From Mnemiopsis leidyi (taxonomy: Eukaryota > Ctenophora > Tentaculata > Lobata > Bolinopsidae), in the NCBI GenBank assembly GCA_000226015.1, contig JH154442.1:6982-58918 (forward strand): DNA of 51,937 bases. Reading direction: 5' to 3'. The translations under genes and the position numbers were made by a program. This document shows positions 1 to 11,210 of this stretch, in pieces. Each line of letters opens with the position of its first letter. Positions within the stretch are counted from its first letter, which is position 1. The notes beneath the pieces are model-generated. The model was not told the origin of the DNA, did no database searches, and saw nothing but the letters and a program-made list of their open reading frames with translations.

Positions 1-109
1 GATAGTCACAGCTTCTGTATGGGCATTGGCCTGCTTCAACACCTCAAGATGCCTCGATTTTCTGCTTTGTTGATAGTTGACAAAAATGGTCTTTCTACCT
101 GTATTTCTG

Positions 110-262
110 CTAAAATTTCCGGGGGCTCCGCCCCCCTAGCCCCCGGCAAGGGGCTCTGCCCCTGGACCCCGTTGGGGGCTGCGCCCAAACCCCGCATGGG
201 CTCGGCCCTTCGCGCCGAGTTTTGTAGCTTGCTTGCTTCGCTCGCAAGCTGACCCCCCATTT
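110..262. repeat. GC-rich multi-hairpin repeat
   Basis: About 150 bases of very GC-rich sequence inside AT-rich DNA. It is a run of short self-complementary units, for example GGGGGCTCCGCCCCC, GGGGCTCTGCCCC and TGGGGGCTGCGCCCA, followed by an AGCTTGC...GCAAGCT stem. Open frames on both strands here are by-products of the composition and carry no recognisable protein. It looks like a dispersed, structured non-coding repeat; family not identified. Confidence 0.6.
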
Positions 263-302
263 CAAAATCCTAGCTACGGCCCTGTAGAAGTGTCCCTGCA
301 AA

Positions 303-780
303 GTTTAATGTCCCCAATTTACTTTCCCCAAAGTGTTACAAAATCTCGGATACTCCGGGGACATGTATCCATGTACCCAAATGTATCCATCCACTAAGAC
401 CCCTTCCGGATATTGTAGAGGGCCCAAAGTCCAAACTTTGCAAGGACACTTCTAATATCGATATAAACCGATACCAAGTCATTTTGGGGCGTCTCGGAGA
501 CTTTGAAATTTTCGTTCATTTTCGTTCATTCCAGGAACCAGGACCACTCTAGAACGTTTTTTAAGGCCACAGCATGTCAGCATCAACCATACTAACCACC
601 CAGAACCGCTCTTAGAACTAAATGAACAGTTTAATGTCTCTAATTTACTGTCCCCAAAGTGGATACAAAATACTCGGATACTCCGGGGACATATTTTGGA
701 CAAATGTATCCACCCAGTAATATCCCTTCCGGACATTTTAGAGGGCCAAAACATTGCAGGAGCACTCTAGAACGTTTTTG
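303..780. repeat. Duplicated dispersed repeat (two copies)
   Basis: Bases 303-440 and 630-765 are diverged direct copies. Both contain AGTTTAATGTC, a tract on 'cccaaagtg', TCGGATACTCCGGGGACAT, 'atgtatcca' and CCCTTCCGGA followed by 'tagaggg'. Both are followed, at about 545 and 764, by the same ACTCTAGAACGTTTTT block. A weaker third match lies near 895-945 (GATACAAA...ATCTCGGAT). No protein is encoded. Probably remnants of a non-autonomous repeat that inserted or duplicated locally. Confidence 0.6.
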
Positions 781-999
781 AGGGCCCTATGGTGTAGAAC
801 TTAGTCATATTACCCACGTACAATCAAATAAATAGATTATCATACTGTGCCAACCCTAAAAAAGCACTGCCCCAATTTTGTCCCACTTTTGTCCCATGGA
901 TACAAATTACAAAGTGGATAAAATTTGGATACAAAATCTCGGATTCATCAACTCGTCTATATTTTTGGAAACGAAGACCGTTCCCGAGCGTACACCTTA

Positions 1000-2310
1000 G
1001 AAGGACAAAACCATCTCACTAGAATTCGACATATTTACTGGAACCTTCCATTCGAACAACGACAACAAATATATACATCGCACCTGTTTACTCATTAATA
1101 CAGCAACACTGATTTGGGTCAAATATCCTGGCTTATCTCTCGAATTAGTCGGAAACTGTCTACTTCTCTGCATTCTTCCAGGGCGATTGTGCAACTGAAA
1201 CGTCGCAATAGCATAAGGAAATAGAACAAGCACGAAAGAAGAATTATGTATGAATATCTTCTAGTGAAATTAAGAAATAAAATATCAACCAGAGAACACC
1301 AGAATACTCACCAAGTATAAAGGCCAACATGGCGATGGTTACTTCGGAGTTCGAAAACTCTAATTCCGCCTTGATAAGGACAGTGTGGTATTTACAGCTG
1401 TTTAATCTCTATCGACGTTGTACACTGAAGTATTTCGTCTAATGGAGGCAGTATTAAGGAAACTTGCAACTTTTGTTTAACGTCAAAGTTGACACACATT
1501 TGAATAATTGTGATATCTTTGTGAATTTTTTTCCAATTTTATGTCTCATTTCTGCGATATCCTCCTTTTTATTGAAATCAACTGCATGTAGTAGGCGAAG
1601 GGAGACAATATGACTTCAATAACTTAATAAGGTTATAACTTAACAACAATTAGTAAAAATATTAAGGGTAGGGTCACAGTTCTTATTGCATATTTGAGCA
1701 ATCGGATGAATGAAAGTTGTGAAGAATTTATCAAAAAATATAAACGATTCGCTCATTTTGATTATAAAAGAGGGAAAATGCGGCAAAATAGACCATTCCA
1801 GCATTTATGAAAGATTCCTCACAAAAATTCAGTGATAGCTTCTGAATGATATAGTATTCAGTATTAGCACTTAGACAATAATTGCAAACACTAAGATACT
1901 TAAGTAGAAATAGAGAACATAGCATACGATAGCAAAACAATATACGAAATAGTGCTCCCACTTGTCTCCCATTTTCCACAAATCAACATGTTTATATCCA
2001 TAAAACAGATAACTTCCCAAAAATGTAACTTTTGATCTTTCAAGAACGTTGGGAATGAAAGAGACGATCTTCGAGAAAATTTGGTTTAAGTTAGATAGAA
2101 ATAAATATCTTAAAGAATTAAAAACTCTTTCTATGTACGAGTAAGAGACTACAAACTTATTACATCAGCTATGATTATCAACTTCACGTAATTAAATAAG
2201 ATAATAAGTTTAAATCGTTCAACCTAAATTTATCTCTGGATTTGTCTTCAACAAACATACATAAAAAACCTGATAGCTACAGTCAAATATCGACTAATAC
2301 TGTCTGCGAT
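1000..2310. other. Intergenic stretch, few landmarks
   Basis: AT-rich sequence without a convincing gene. It holds a CCAACATGGCG motif at 1325-1335 with overlapping ATG codons on both strands. A minus-strand exon-like segment (1194-1084) has good splice signals but cannot be joined in frame to the upstream ATG. The part next to 2310 is the presumed 3' flank of the FAM120-like gene; I see no AATAAA there. Confidence 0.4.
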
Positions 2311-5188
2311 CTAAGACTCCTCACTCTTGTGCCTCTTGACAGAGTTCTCAGAAGTAGCAGTTACCACGCCCTGAGGTCCTACTACCGAGTAAACAGGTTG
2401 TCCTCCCACCTGGTTACTCCCACGATTCTCTTTATCGGAATGTCGCTTGTATCTGACCGGTGGAGGAGTGTAGGTGTTCACATCTCCTCCTCCTTTACCG
2501 AACAAGGGGTCACAGTACAGAGGCATGGGGTCGGGCAGGGGAGGTAGAGGTATGCGAGGTTTGAACTCTAACTCAGTAGAGTTAGTTGTCTCCGTGTTGG
2601 GGGTAGGTAGTGTAGGTGGACACTCTTCTAGACCAGGGGGTGCCGGTTCGGTGTTGACACAGCCCTCGTGCCCGTTATTCGTTCGTCCTATCTTGTCTGT
2701 TTCTTTACCATTGATGGGGAACAGTTGTTTAACCACAGACGGGTCGTCTTCAACAGACTTTACAGGTTCTGTTTCAGAAACATTTTGTTCTGTTTGTTCA
2801 GAAACAGATGGGAAACTAGGAAATCTGGATCTCACAACCGCATCAGGACTCGTCATCTGCAGTTTCAGCATCTCTCCCACCGCACCGTTTGTTGAATCCT
2901 TCCTATCCAGAGTTCTGAGTCTATTTTGATTGCTATTTAGCAGATCTGCAGTCCCTTCTGTTTCCATAGAAGCAGCAACAGGTTCAGTCTTACTTACAAC
3001 ATCATTTATTTTAGAAGCAACGCCAGTGACGGCAGCATCAAACAACTCATCATCATCTGTAACAGGTTCAACCTCTACCCCGTCCTCATCGTCATCGGAT
3101 ATCGCCTCATACTCTGGAACTATTGAGACATTACCTGTCCCCTTTGTCTTGCGTTCATCTTCAGAATCTGCCTCCTCGTCCTCCTCCTCATCGATAGACA
3201 AGTTGTCAGATTGTACGACCATCTTCAGAAAGTTGAACATTTCAACTCTATCCGGCTGCTCATCACAAAGTTTCTCAACAGTGGCACCCTTGTCAGACAA
3301 GTAGTAGTAGAAACTGAACAATTTTCCATCAAAGTAATTGTGTAACATAAAGGGTCCTGGATCCAGACATGTGACAGCAGCGATCTGTAACAAAGCTTCA
3401 GCACCACGAGCAAGCTGAAGTGCCAGGTTTATAGCCCGCATGTTAACGATCGTGACGAGTACGCGCTTTAGAGAGGCAACATCGGCGGCATACTGAGACA
3501 CCGCCTGGGCTAAAAACGCGTGAAGCTCCCACTGAGCTAGGTGGATCAGAGGGCTATGCCACCAATAATTGAGGATACAACACAAACCCAAGTACTGGGG
3601 AGGGAGCTGCCGCGCAAGGTTAGTGTTGAACGTTACTTTAGCGCACTTAACAAACGTGCCCCATCTCAGATTCTCTCTCTTTGTCTTCTGCAGACGTTCC
3701 AACTTCACCGGCTTCCCTTTCAAATTGAACTCTTCACATGATACCGTCTCAACGGTTAAGGAACTAGCGATACATTTTTCGGTGACGGATGCAGCGTTGC
3801 CCATGATGATGCTGTAGCATGATTTGCGGAGAGGTCGGTACAGGTTGAAGGAGGATGTGAGGGGGCCATGTTCTAGAGTAACACCTTGTTCATACAGGTA
3901 GCTGGTTAGAACTCCGTATACAAATGGTATTGACTCGCAACTTAGCTGCTTCTTAACTGCTTCTTCATATATCTGAAATGAGGTACGGCCGTGTTACACA
4001 CAAAGTGTGTTTTTCATTAGGATTCGTCAGACATTAATTCAATAAATGGTCACAATCTTGTACATATTTTGATCAATGTTAGCTATTTAATTATGTCATT
4101 TTATATTATCAGGCAAAAGTAGGTTTACACAATAATAAAACCATGAACAGAATTTGCGAAAAAGGTTTCAATTTTGATAAAATATCAAACGAGTCGAGCT
4201 TTTTTACTCTATGCAAAAATGAGATAAAATTGTAAAACACATTTTTAAAATGATTTGCTACCTGAGTGCTGTTATAAGTAATGGAGCTGTCGTCTGGTGC
4301 TTGGTAAGGATTCCAAGTATCATCGACACTAGACAAAATGTACCTACTGATTATCGCCTGCAGAAAGTTTGTTTTGTTCTCATCCGCGAGGGCAGTGCGC
4401 GCGAGCATGCTGTACTGAGTGGTCTGAGGACGGACGTACATGCAAATCCGAGGCATGATGTCAAGAACAGGGTTGAGACCGGATGGTTGCATTCCCGACT
4501 GGAGCTTCTTGTGGAATGCTTGGAGCATCTCAGGTGGAATAAGAGAGTTCCCCAACAAGCATGATAACAGTGGCATGTGATGCTCTCTTAGACCAACGTT
4601 CTTAGTTAGGAGGAATCTGTCTATGTAGTCGATGGTGTGTTGTTGAAAATCCAGAGAGCTCAGTCTGAAGAGAGGCACCCCTTTAAGTGCAACGAACTCA
4701 TTGTTTTCAGATATAATACCGTTACAACCCTTAATTTTAGCCCATGCAGCTACTTCGAACTCAAAATCGCTGATTGAACAAATCACCTCCACGCGGCAAG
4801 CCTTCAATACCTGAGCCACGACAAAATAGGCACAGGGAGGGTTTTGATAGAAATCAAGGGCTGTTGGGAGTCTCTGATTGACTGAAACAAAATCTAGACC
4901 GGTTTTGATATTCTTCAAGTCAGTAGGAGTTAAAGCGTCAGCCCAATGGGGCATGACAAAGATAGCATCACAACCTTCCCCCAGTAGATTGATAACAAAC
5001 GTCTCGATCACATCTTTAATCTCCTTCCATTGACCACCAAATATCCAGCTTGTCTGCTTAAAGACACTGGAGACAAATGAACATCCGTCTATAACATATC
5101 GTGTGCCAGGTTTAGGACAGATGGGGACAGACTTCACACACTGCTTACATTTCACACTGATGTACTCGTCAAGACCATTAACCACCAT
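2311..5188 (-). CDS. FAM120 / constitutive coactivator of PPARG-like protein
   Basis: Two exons, 5188-4262 and 3972-2311, joined in phase 0 across a 289-base intron (donor CAG|GTAGCA, acceptor TTTCAG|ATATAT). The model gives 862 aa, near the usual FAM120 range. The N-terminus begins MVVNGLDEYI, like the MGVxGL start of asteroid/FAM120 PIN-like (XPG-type) domains, followed by a VIDGCSFV strand. Residues 1-310 are the folded PIN-like region. Residues about 310-560 are a second conserved region including DGKLFSFYY near 524. An acidic stretch follows at about 570-582. The rest is low-complexity with a proline-rich PLPPLPDPMP segment. Known relatives are RNA-binding scaffold or coactivator proteins whose PIN fold usually lacks nuclease activity; whether that holds here is not tested. 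Frame and splice phases agree throughout, so the gene looks intact. Confidence 0.85.
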
Positions 5189-6578
5189 TCATGAAGCTTG
5201 GAAATTGAGGGTTTATTACTGCTTCTGCTATATAAATATATTTGGTAAAGAAATTAATGAGAGCCCTGAATTATATAATTAGTATTATTCAATACTTTGA
5301 ACAGAGATAATTCAGTTTAAAACATAGTTTTCAATGAAACACACGCCAATTTTGATGAATGTAATATTATAATCTGTTATAAATATGATAAGGTATACAA
5401 TACACAATACAGAAAAATCCCCATTTACTGGGCCTTTCACGGAACAGTCATTATTTGAGCAGGATCAAAAAGGGCCAGGTTCAGTTTGAGGACCTACTTT
5501 TGTAGAAATCATTTCTATGTCAGATAAAGCAGCAATACTGAATATTAAATCAAAAATTTAATATAACTTCACTAAACTACTGATGATATATAATACTTAA
5601 ACATCATATATGATCACAACCTATCAATTTATTAAATATGCTATTTACATAGATATGAAAGAAAATAAGTAATCAAAATAAAATCAGTAAGATTGTAAAT
5701 TAAAATTCAAACCTTCAAACTATTCAAATTTCGCAAAATTGTATGCCACAAAAATAATTCATCACAAAGTTTTTACAATTTTCTGTTACCATCATTCGGT
5801 TTAAATTGACTTAATCAAACTCGAACCTAAAAATTCTAAAAATCACATTGTTTTCAAACTCATGCTCTGACAATATATTATGTAATCTGTAAACCTATTT
5901 ACATAATAAATTGTAATGTCTAGAGGTATTTGTTAAGCATTGACATTGATTATGGACTGGTCATTGCAAACCGTGAACAGAGAAGCATATTCTTATTTTA
6001 GAGGAAAAGAAAAGTAGACAGTGCTGTAGGCCTAAGCATACAGATGTTGACGATTTGGTCCAAAAGGTAATAAAAGTTGCCAGGTCATCAGGAAAGTGCA
6101 AAAGACAACTAGTGACCAAACACTCAACAAGTATTCATGAACTACTAAACCACCTCATTCAGTCCGTAATTAACATATCTCTAAATATAACTAATAAAAT
6201 AATGTAAAAAGTTAAGATAAGGAATCTTTATTATGTTAAAAGCAATCAGTGCCTTAAAACCTTGTCATCTTTTTTCTTTGTCATGAACTTTAAAACTTAT
6301 AATTTTTGGCTCAGGGTGTTAAATGATGATTCAGAGCAATATAACCATTATGCATATAGCATGCTGAACAGAGTGCTTTTCTTTATTAGGCTCAGCAGAT
6401 ATTCATATAGGTATTACTTTTCTTTGCATGACTAAATACTGTTATCTTTTGTGAACACGTTGAGAATAAATACTAATGTGTCTCTTCGAAATTAATATAA
6501 CAGGTTATTTTTTATCGAAAAGCACTGCTAGTACAACCTAGAATATAATAAAATTATAATTATGGTTTTTCATTAAAA
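5189..6578. other. AT-rich intergenic region
   Basis: No gene, tRNA or repeat array recognised. A minus-strand AATAAA (plus-strand TTTATT at 6382-6387) lies about 195 bases beyond the stop codon of the K+ channel and could be its polyadenylation signal. The other end is the presumed promoter side of the FAM120-like gene, but no TATA box or other clear element stands out. Confidence 0.4.
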
Positions 6579-7565
6579 TTACTGATGGCCTGCAGTATTT
6601 CCAGGTTTTTGAGCTCTCTTTTCCTTAAGCTGGTTCATTATTGTCTTGGAGAGTGCCAGAAATAGACATATAGGAATGAAAACAAAAAAGAATTGACATG
6701 CCCCAAAGGAATTATCATATGCACGGTGGTGAAAATCTCCATAACCAATTGTCAGCATGGAGATGATCTGAAAGTAAAAAGCATCCCAATAAACCCAATT
6801 TTGCTTTCCATCATCAGCCCACCCTGGAACGAAGTCAGAGCCCTCAGTTGCCCATTTAAATTCACGCCTAGCAGATATTCCTGAACACAAGAGGACCAGT
6901 AGTGTCAGCAAAGCCAACAGTATACCACAGACAGAGTACAGGGCCCAGCCATCTGGATTGGCTTCGTAGGTTTTGATCCTGTCTGCAAGGTTTTTCCTCA
7001 GTTTGGTAAACACAGTGTCCACTATGTCAACCAGAGAGTATAGAAAGAGAAGAATAATTGGAATTCCTGCCAAGAAGTAGACAATTGTAAAGAATTTCCC
7101 TCCTGCAGTAACGGGTATCAGAACACCCCAACCAGCTGTTGTGAGAATAGAAATGACATAATCAACTGACCCACCGTAGTGCCACATGAATTCATGTACA
7201 TTTCTTTTCAAGAGACACATTTGATTGGTTAAATCCTTGTACCTAGCAATATCTGTAAGATTGCCGCTCAATGCCTCATGAATAATATTATATCTGCTTT
7301 TCAAATCACGGGATTTGCCACCATCTATGAAACTATGGTCCCACTCACCCTCACCAATTGAAGTGTCCAATATCTCCCAATTCCTCTCTGTGTAGGTGAA
7401 AATCAAGGCTGCTATACATAAACATATGATGACTACACCAGTAGCCCATACAATATCCTTGATAGCTTTATATGTTGGTCCAAGGAAAAAAGATGCAAAC
7501 TTACTTTCATCAGCAGCTTGCCCTTCGTTATTTAACAGTTCCAGATCATCTTCTGGAGTGAGCAT
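6579..7565 (-). CDS. Two-pore-domain potassium channel (K2P)
   Basis: 328 aa in one uninterrupted exon. The order is TM1 (about 42-59), a long extracellular cap with an NLT glycosylation site at 102, pore loop 1 (137-152), TM2 (157-183), TM3 (207-229), pore loop 2 (263-278) and TM4 (288-308). That is the K2P signature, and two subunits would form a leak channel at the plasma membrane. Pore 2 carries a normal TIGYG filter (272-276). Pore 1 reads TAGWG (143-147) where most K2Ps have TIGYG or TIGFG. The cytosolic tail is short (about 20 aa), so little space remains for regulation there. The sequence TTTTAG|GGCAATG just before the start could be a 3' splice site after a 5'-UTR exon. Subfamily cannot be assigned by eye. 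Confidence 0.93.
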   Translation of the reverse strand: MLTPEDDLELLNNEGQAADESKFASFFLGPTYKAIKDIVWATGVVIICLCIAALIFTYTERNWEILDTSIGEGEWDHSFIDGGKSRDLKSRYNIIHEALSGNLTDIARYKDLTNQMCLLKRNVHEFMWHYGGSVDYVISILTTAGWGVLIPVTAGGKFFTIVYFLAGIPIILLFLYSLVDIVDTVFTKLRKNLADRIKTYEANPDGWALYSVCGILLALLTLLVLLCSGISARREFKWATEGSDFVPGWADDGKQNWVYWDAFYFQIISMLTIGYGDFHHRAYDNSFGACQFFFVFIPICLFLALSKTIMNQLKEKRAQKPGNTAGHQ

Positions 7566-7887
7566 TGCCCTAAAACATACAGTATTTTAATCAGCAGTTA
7601 TGATAAATAAAACAATAAATTAGACTTTCATAATATAGTGGCACACCTATTTAAAATGCACAGGTGTGCCAAAAACGCTCAAATGATATTAAAATATGAC
7701 AGAGATTTTGCAGTGTATATGTTGCCGTTTTTATATTGTAAGGTAGTTCATCTCAAGGCTTAAGTTGCGGTCAAAGCGCTATTCTATTTTATAGACTGTA
7801 AATCTGTGGTTGTGTTCAAGCATAGCTACAGGATCTGGCATGTGAATTAATCAAATGACCGGTTGAAAAATAAGGCTAGGGGACTTT

Positions 7888-8475
7888 ATATAAATAAATA
7901 AATAAATAATAAATAATGACGCCAGCATCATCACACATAATCACACAAAATATCTAAGTAAATTTACAAATTGTTAAAAATCTTTTAAGATATGAAAAAT
8001 CTAATGAATGTTTATAAATCTCTTCTGAGCTACAATAGGATTATCCTTAAGATAAATATTATGCTTTAACTTATTCTCCAAATAATTTACACCTTCTATT
8101 CTATTCAAAACTTCATCAGAGATTTCCCAAAAATGTCCTACACCACATATTCCCAAAGCTTTAGTTTTACACTTACAAATCACATTTAATCCAGATCGAC
8201 TAAAATTCAGAACACCAGCTAACTGGGATAAGCCATGGCTGGCTTTATAAACTTCAATCAGGTCACCTCTCGAACGTCTCTCAGCGAGAGTTGTCAGCTG
8301 CATAACCTGCAGCCTCTCAGAGTAAGGAAGCAGGCCTACCCCTTCAATCATCCTCGTAAAGCGTCTCTGGACGCTCTCAATCCTTAAGATTAAAGACCAA
8401 TTTCCATGCTGGAATCGAACCCACATTCTCCAGATATCCAGACTGTTGCACTATAACCAGTAAGCTACCCAAACT
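7888..8475 (-). mobile_element. tRNA-like head fused to LINE 3' end
   Basis: Read on the minus strand, 8475-8407 is tRNA-like with a RNA polymerase III A box (TAGCTTACTGG, 8467-8457) and a perfect B box (GGTTCGATTCC, 8421-8411). It passes directly into a LINE-type reverse transcriptase C-terminus (8426-8001), then about 85 bases of 3' UTR and an ATTT-type microsatellite tail at 7915-7888. A tRNA promoter, LINE-derived 3' sequence and a simple-repeat tail are the parts of a tRNA-derived SINE, but here the LINE part is unusually long and coding. The acceptor stem does not pair, so it is not a functional tRNA gene. Confidence 0.6.
8001..8426 (-). pseudogene. LINE reverse transcriptase C-terminal fragment
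   Basis: 141 codons matching the end of non-LTR retrotransposon ORF2 proteins. The recognisable parts are SVQRRFTRMI, LPYSERLQVMQLTTL, ERRSRGDLIEVYK and a terminal block around VGHFWEISDEVLNRIEG. These correspond to the familiar 'RR.R.GDLIEVYK' and 'FF..RV...WN.LP..VV' stretches after the RT thumb. The catalytic palm (YADD), endonuclease and N-terminus are absent, so this is a 5'-truncated copy. It retains an open frame to a stop at 8001, which suggests either a fairly young insertion or chance. No function expected. Confidence 0.85.
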
Positions 8476-8479
8476 CTTT

Positions 8480-9480
8480 TTTATTTTATTTTATGGCACT
8501 TACTCAGATAATGTAAAAAATGTTTAAGTCCCTGCTCTGATATGAACAAGAATTCCGGCTGCTTTAATTGTGTCAGGCGACCGCTGATTTTCCCGTATCA
8601 TGGTATGAAAGACGAGGAACATTGAACAATCTACTATTAATTCATTAAGTTCTGCATGACAAAATTACTTTCCTGAGTCTGATTTTCGAATGGCTGAAGT
8701 ATGAGATGTAAAAGAATTCTTTAAGTTATCTGAACAGAGAACACATGTGAATTGTGCATGTATTTAATATGTATCCAAGAAAAGCTTCAATACTGAAACA
8801 CAGATCAAGTTGAATAATCTTTCACAGAAATAGACAACCGGTTAATGTGTATATATCGCATTTATTTGGTTAACATTATTTTTATTCACACAATTTCAGG
8901 TTAGCGGTAGATGCCTTGAGGCTGTGTAGTGATGTCACGCAAAACCTGCTCTTACCGATACAGACGTCTCTTACACTAGGGGCTTTAAAAAAGGTATGCA
9001 TACAGTTATCCTTGTTGCTGAAATATGGATCAGTCATCAAATTGAACTGGACCAACTGGAAGATAAATGAAGAAATCAAGATGACAGTAGTTAAAAGGAC
9101 AATTTATAGTGCACTACACTGTAATCAGGGAACTTGTAATTTCAATCGAGGCCGAGTTACTCTCTATACGTCGCTAAATAAGGACTCTCACTCAGCAACT
9201 CAAACACAAAAATAGCTGACAGCTGGTCACAGTTGAGTATTACAGCTAACAAAATGTACATAATGATAAACGAGCCACCAAAAAAATAAAAATATAAAAA
9301 CTATATGCAAAACTGAATTAGAGAGGGTTCATCTAATGTAGAAGTTCACCAAAAATATCAGATATGGCCTTAACACACATCGTGTGAAAACCTACATTAA
9401 CAATGAACATCCATTTGCTCCCATCCAACAGCAACGTCTATGGTAATAAATTCATTAATCACATTTTAGTCTTTATTCGC
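8480..9480. other. Intergenic, nothing recognised
   Basis: AT-rich sequence. The 99-codon plus-strand and 65-codon minus-strand frames between 8882 and 9215 overlap one another and show no protein family signature. No splice-compatible exon, RNA gene or tandem repeat was seen. Confidence 0.35.
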
Positions 9481-10560
9481 TTTAGTTGACGAGATGGGGT
9501 CGGGTAACATCTCGATTGACGAGATTATATCCGTCTAACGTTCTAACGAAACGTTCAGCTTTAGCTGCGTGAGTCGGGTATCACCGCGACAACATCTCGA
9601 CAACGCTTTAGCTTTGAATGAGGGTTGGACGAAGGCTGAAACGTAATGCCTCAGACCCCGATTATATTTGCTACACGTTGCATAGCCCTGCTGCCGCGAA
9701 GCGGCAGTTGTAGGTTGATAACCTACTGTCGCGGCCATCACGCGCTGTCACGCATTTCTGGCCTGGCGAAGAAATTTTAGACGCGCATCGCCCGTTGAAG
9801 CGGCAGCCTTGAGCCTCCGGCGCGCGCAAAGGGTCACAACGTGAAACAAGATTATATCTATTCGCTTCGAATATGGAATAAGGGTCGCGGTCGCATAAAT
9901 ATAAAGTCAGACAGGCTTTGTTTAACTTGTCACCGCGATAACCGACTCCCGCAGCTAGAGCTCAAAGTTTAGAACGGTAGAGTGGTAAACGGATTTTATC
10001 TCGTTGCCGGGCGCCGCGCCCGAGGCAAACTATCTTGTCAAGGTTTTCACCTATGACCTAACCATGTGCTTACTTGCTACACGTTGCATAGCCCCGCTGC
10101 CGCGAAGCGGCAGCCTCCGGCGCGCGCGAAGCACGTGAGACAAGTGCTTACGCCGCGTGCAAAATTGTCTAACTTTGTCAGACCCTCGGCCTCATTCGAA
10201 GCGAATAAAATGACGGAAGAGTGCGCGCTGCTGTACAAGCGCAAAAGGGCTATGGTTAAAGCAAGATTTTGTCCGACCCCCATTCGAAAATAAAAATATG
10301 TGAGGGTGCGCGCGCTGCTGTTCAAGACAAGCTCACTGCAGTTGCACGTTATACCTGTTTCAGTTTCACCTAACCAGGTGCTTACGCACCCAGGCCGTGT
10401 TTATGAGACGTGCGCAAAAGGGCTCTGGTTAGAGCAACGCACCTAGTATCGCTTGCGACCTGTACGAATTTGGACCAGCCGTTTACCGTTCTTGGTTCTA
10501 ACGTTCAGCGTTGAGCTGCGAGAGTCGGGTAGCACCAATCAACGCGACAAGTTTTTCATT
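9480..10560. repeat. GC-rich hairpin repeat cluster, copy 1
   Basis: A block with sharply higher GC than its surroundings, built from short inverted repeats. They include GCTGCCGCGAAGCGGCAGC (8-bp stem, GAA loop) near 10095, a related hairpin near 9690, and the palindrome GTAGGTTGATAACCTAC at 9710-9726. GAGTCGGGTA motifs recur. Bases 9710-9798 reappear almost unchanged, inverted, at 51727-51816. TAACCAGGTGCTTACGCAC occurs at 10371-10389 and again at 51463-51481. No ORF with a protein family match. Likely a non-autonomous mobile repeat family of unknown type. Confidence 0.65.
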
Positions 10561-11210
10561 TGTTATTGTAACATGACACCCTTCTGGTCTAACCATTATT
10601 ACAAACAAGATAAGCAACTATGAACTAAGTGAATCAACAATGGTAACAGTAGAGAAATAGAAGTTTTTTTAGTTTTACCTAAATACATTTTACACTTCAT
10701 CATATTTACAAATAGAATTGCTATTAGCATTACTGTTAGAAAATACTAAATTCTATTGTATGGGTTATTTACAGGTGGCTATGGCAGGTTGCAAGTCTTT
10801 GTCTGATGCCCGGTAGTGTTTTCATTTGTGTTACGATAGGGCTTACCAGTTATTAACAATCAGATTTAGAAAGTGGGAAATCAAATAACCAAATTCTTAC
10901 AGTTACTTTACAGTGTTTATCAAACATTAACATGAACTTCAACTTACAAATGCTTCTCAAATTACTTAAACTTACATGGCACATCTACTTAATCAATGCA
11001 TAATAGACATCAACTTAACATTAAACAATTGGCGGTATTGGGTATGCACTATTCGATTTCTTTAAAATTGTACAGGCGCACACCAAACAATAGAGAAATG
11101 AAAACTAGAACTCAAGTAAAACCGGAAGATAAAATTTCAGTTAGTCTCAAATAGATAGATAGGTGCTTCAAATAGATCATAGCGGTTTAGGTTATTGCTG
11201 GGATTGCAGA
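10560..11210. other. Intergenic region beyond the CATIP-like gene
   Basis: AT-rich sequence between the GC-rich repeat cluster and the stop codon of the CATIP-like gene. No gene or repeat array recognised; it should contain the 3' UTR of that gene. Confidence 0.3.

Noticed and set aside
19..301. Three overlapping frames of 63-77 codons on both strands
   Set aside because: They lie in the GC-rich hairpin repeat; open frames there reflect composition and repeat structure, with no protein family resemblance.
1084..1194. Minus-strand exon of 37 codons with good acceptor and donor
   Set aside because: It cannot be joined in frame to the ATG exon ending at 1312; that phase gives a stop codon within 12 codons.
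2242..3817. Several plus-strand frames opposite the FAM120-like exon
   Set aside because: Shadows of the minus-strand coding sequence; Ser-rich translation mirrors the acidic and Ser-rich coding strand.
4109..4261. Extension of the first FAM120-like exon to a stop at 4109
   Set aside because: A good donor (CAG|GTAGCA) lies at 4261 and the next exon continues in frame with family-like sequence; the extension is intron.
8407..8475. A tRNA gene
   Set aside because: A and B boxes are good, but the acceptor stem does not pair and the sequence runs into LINE coding sequence; treated as a repeat head.
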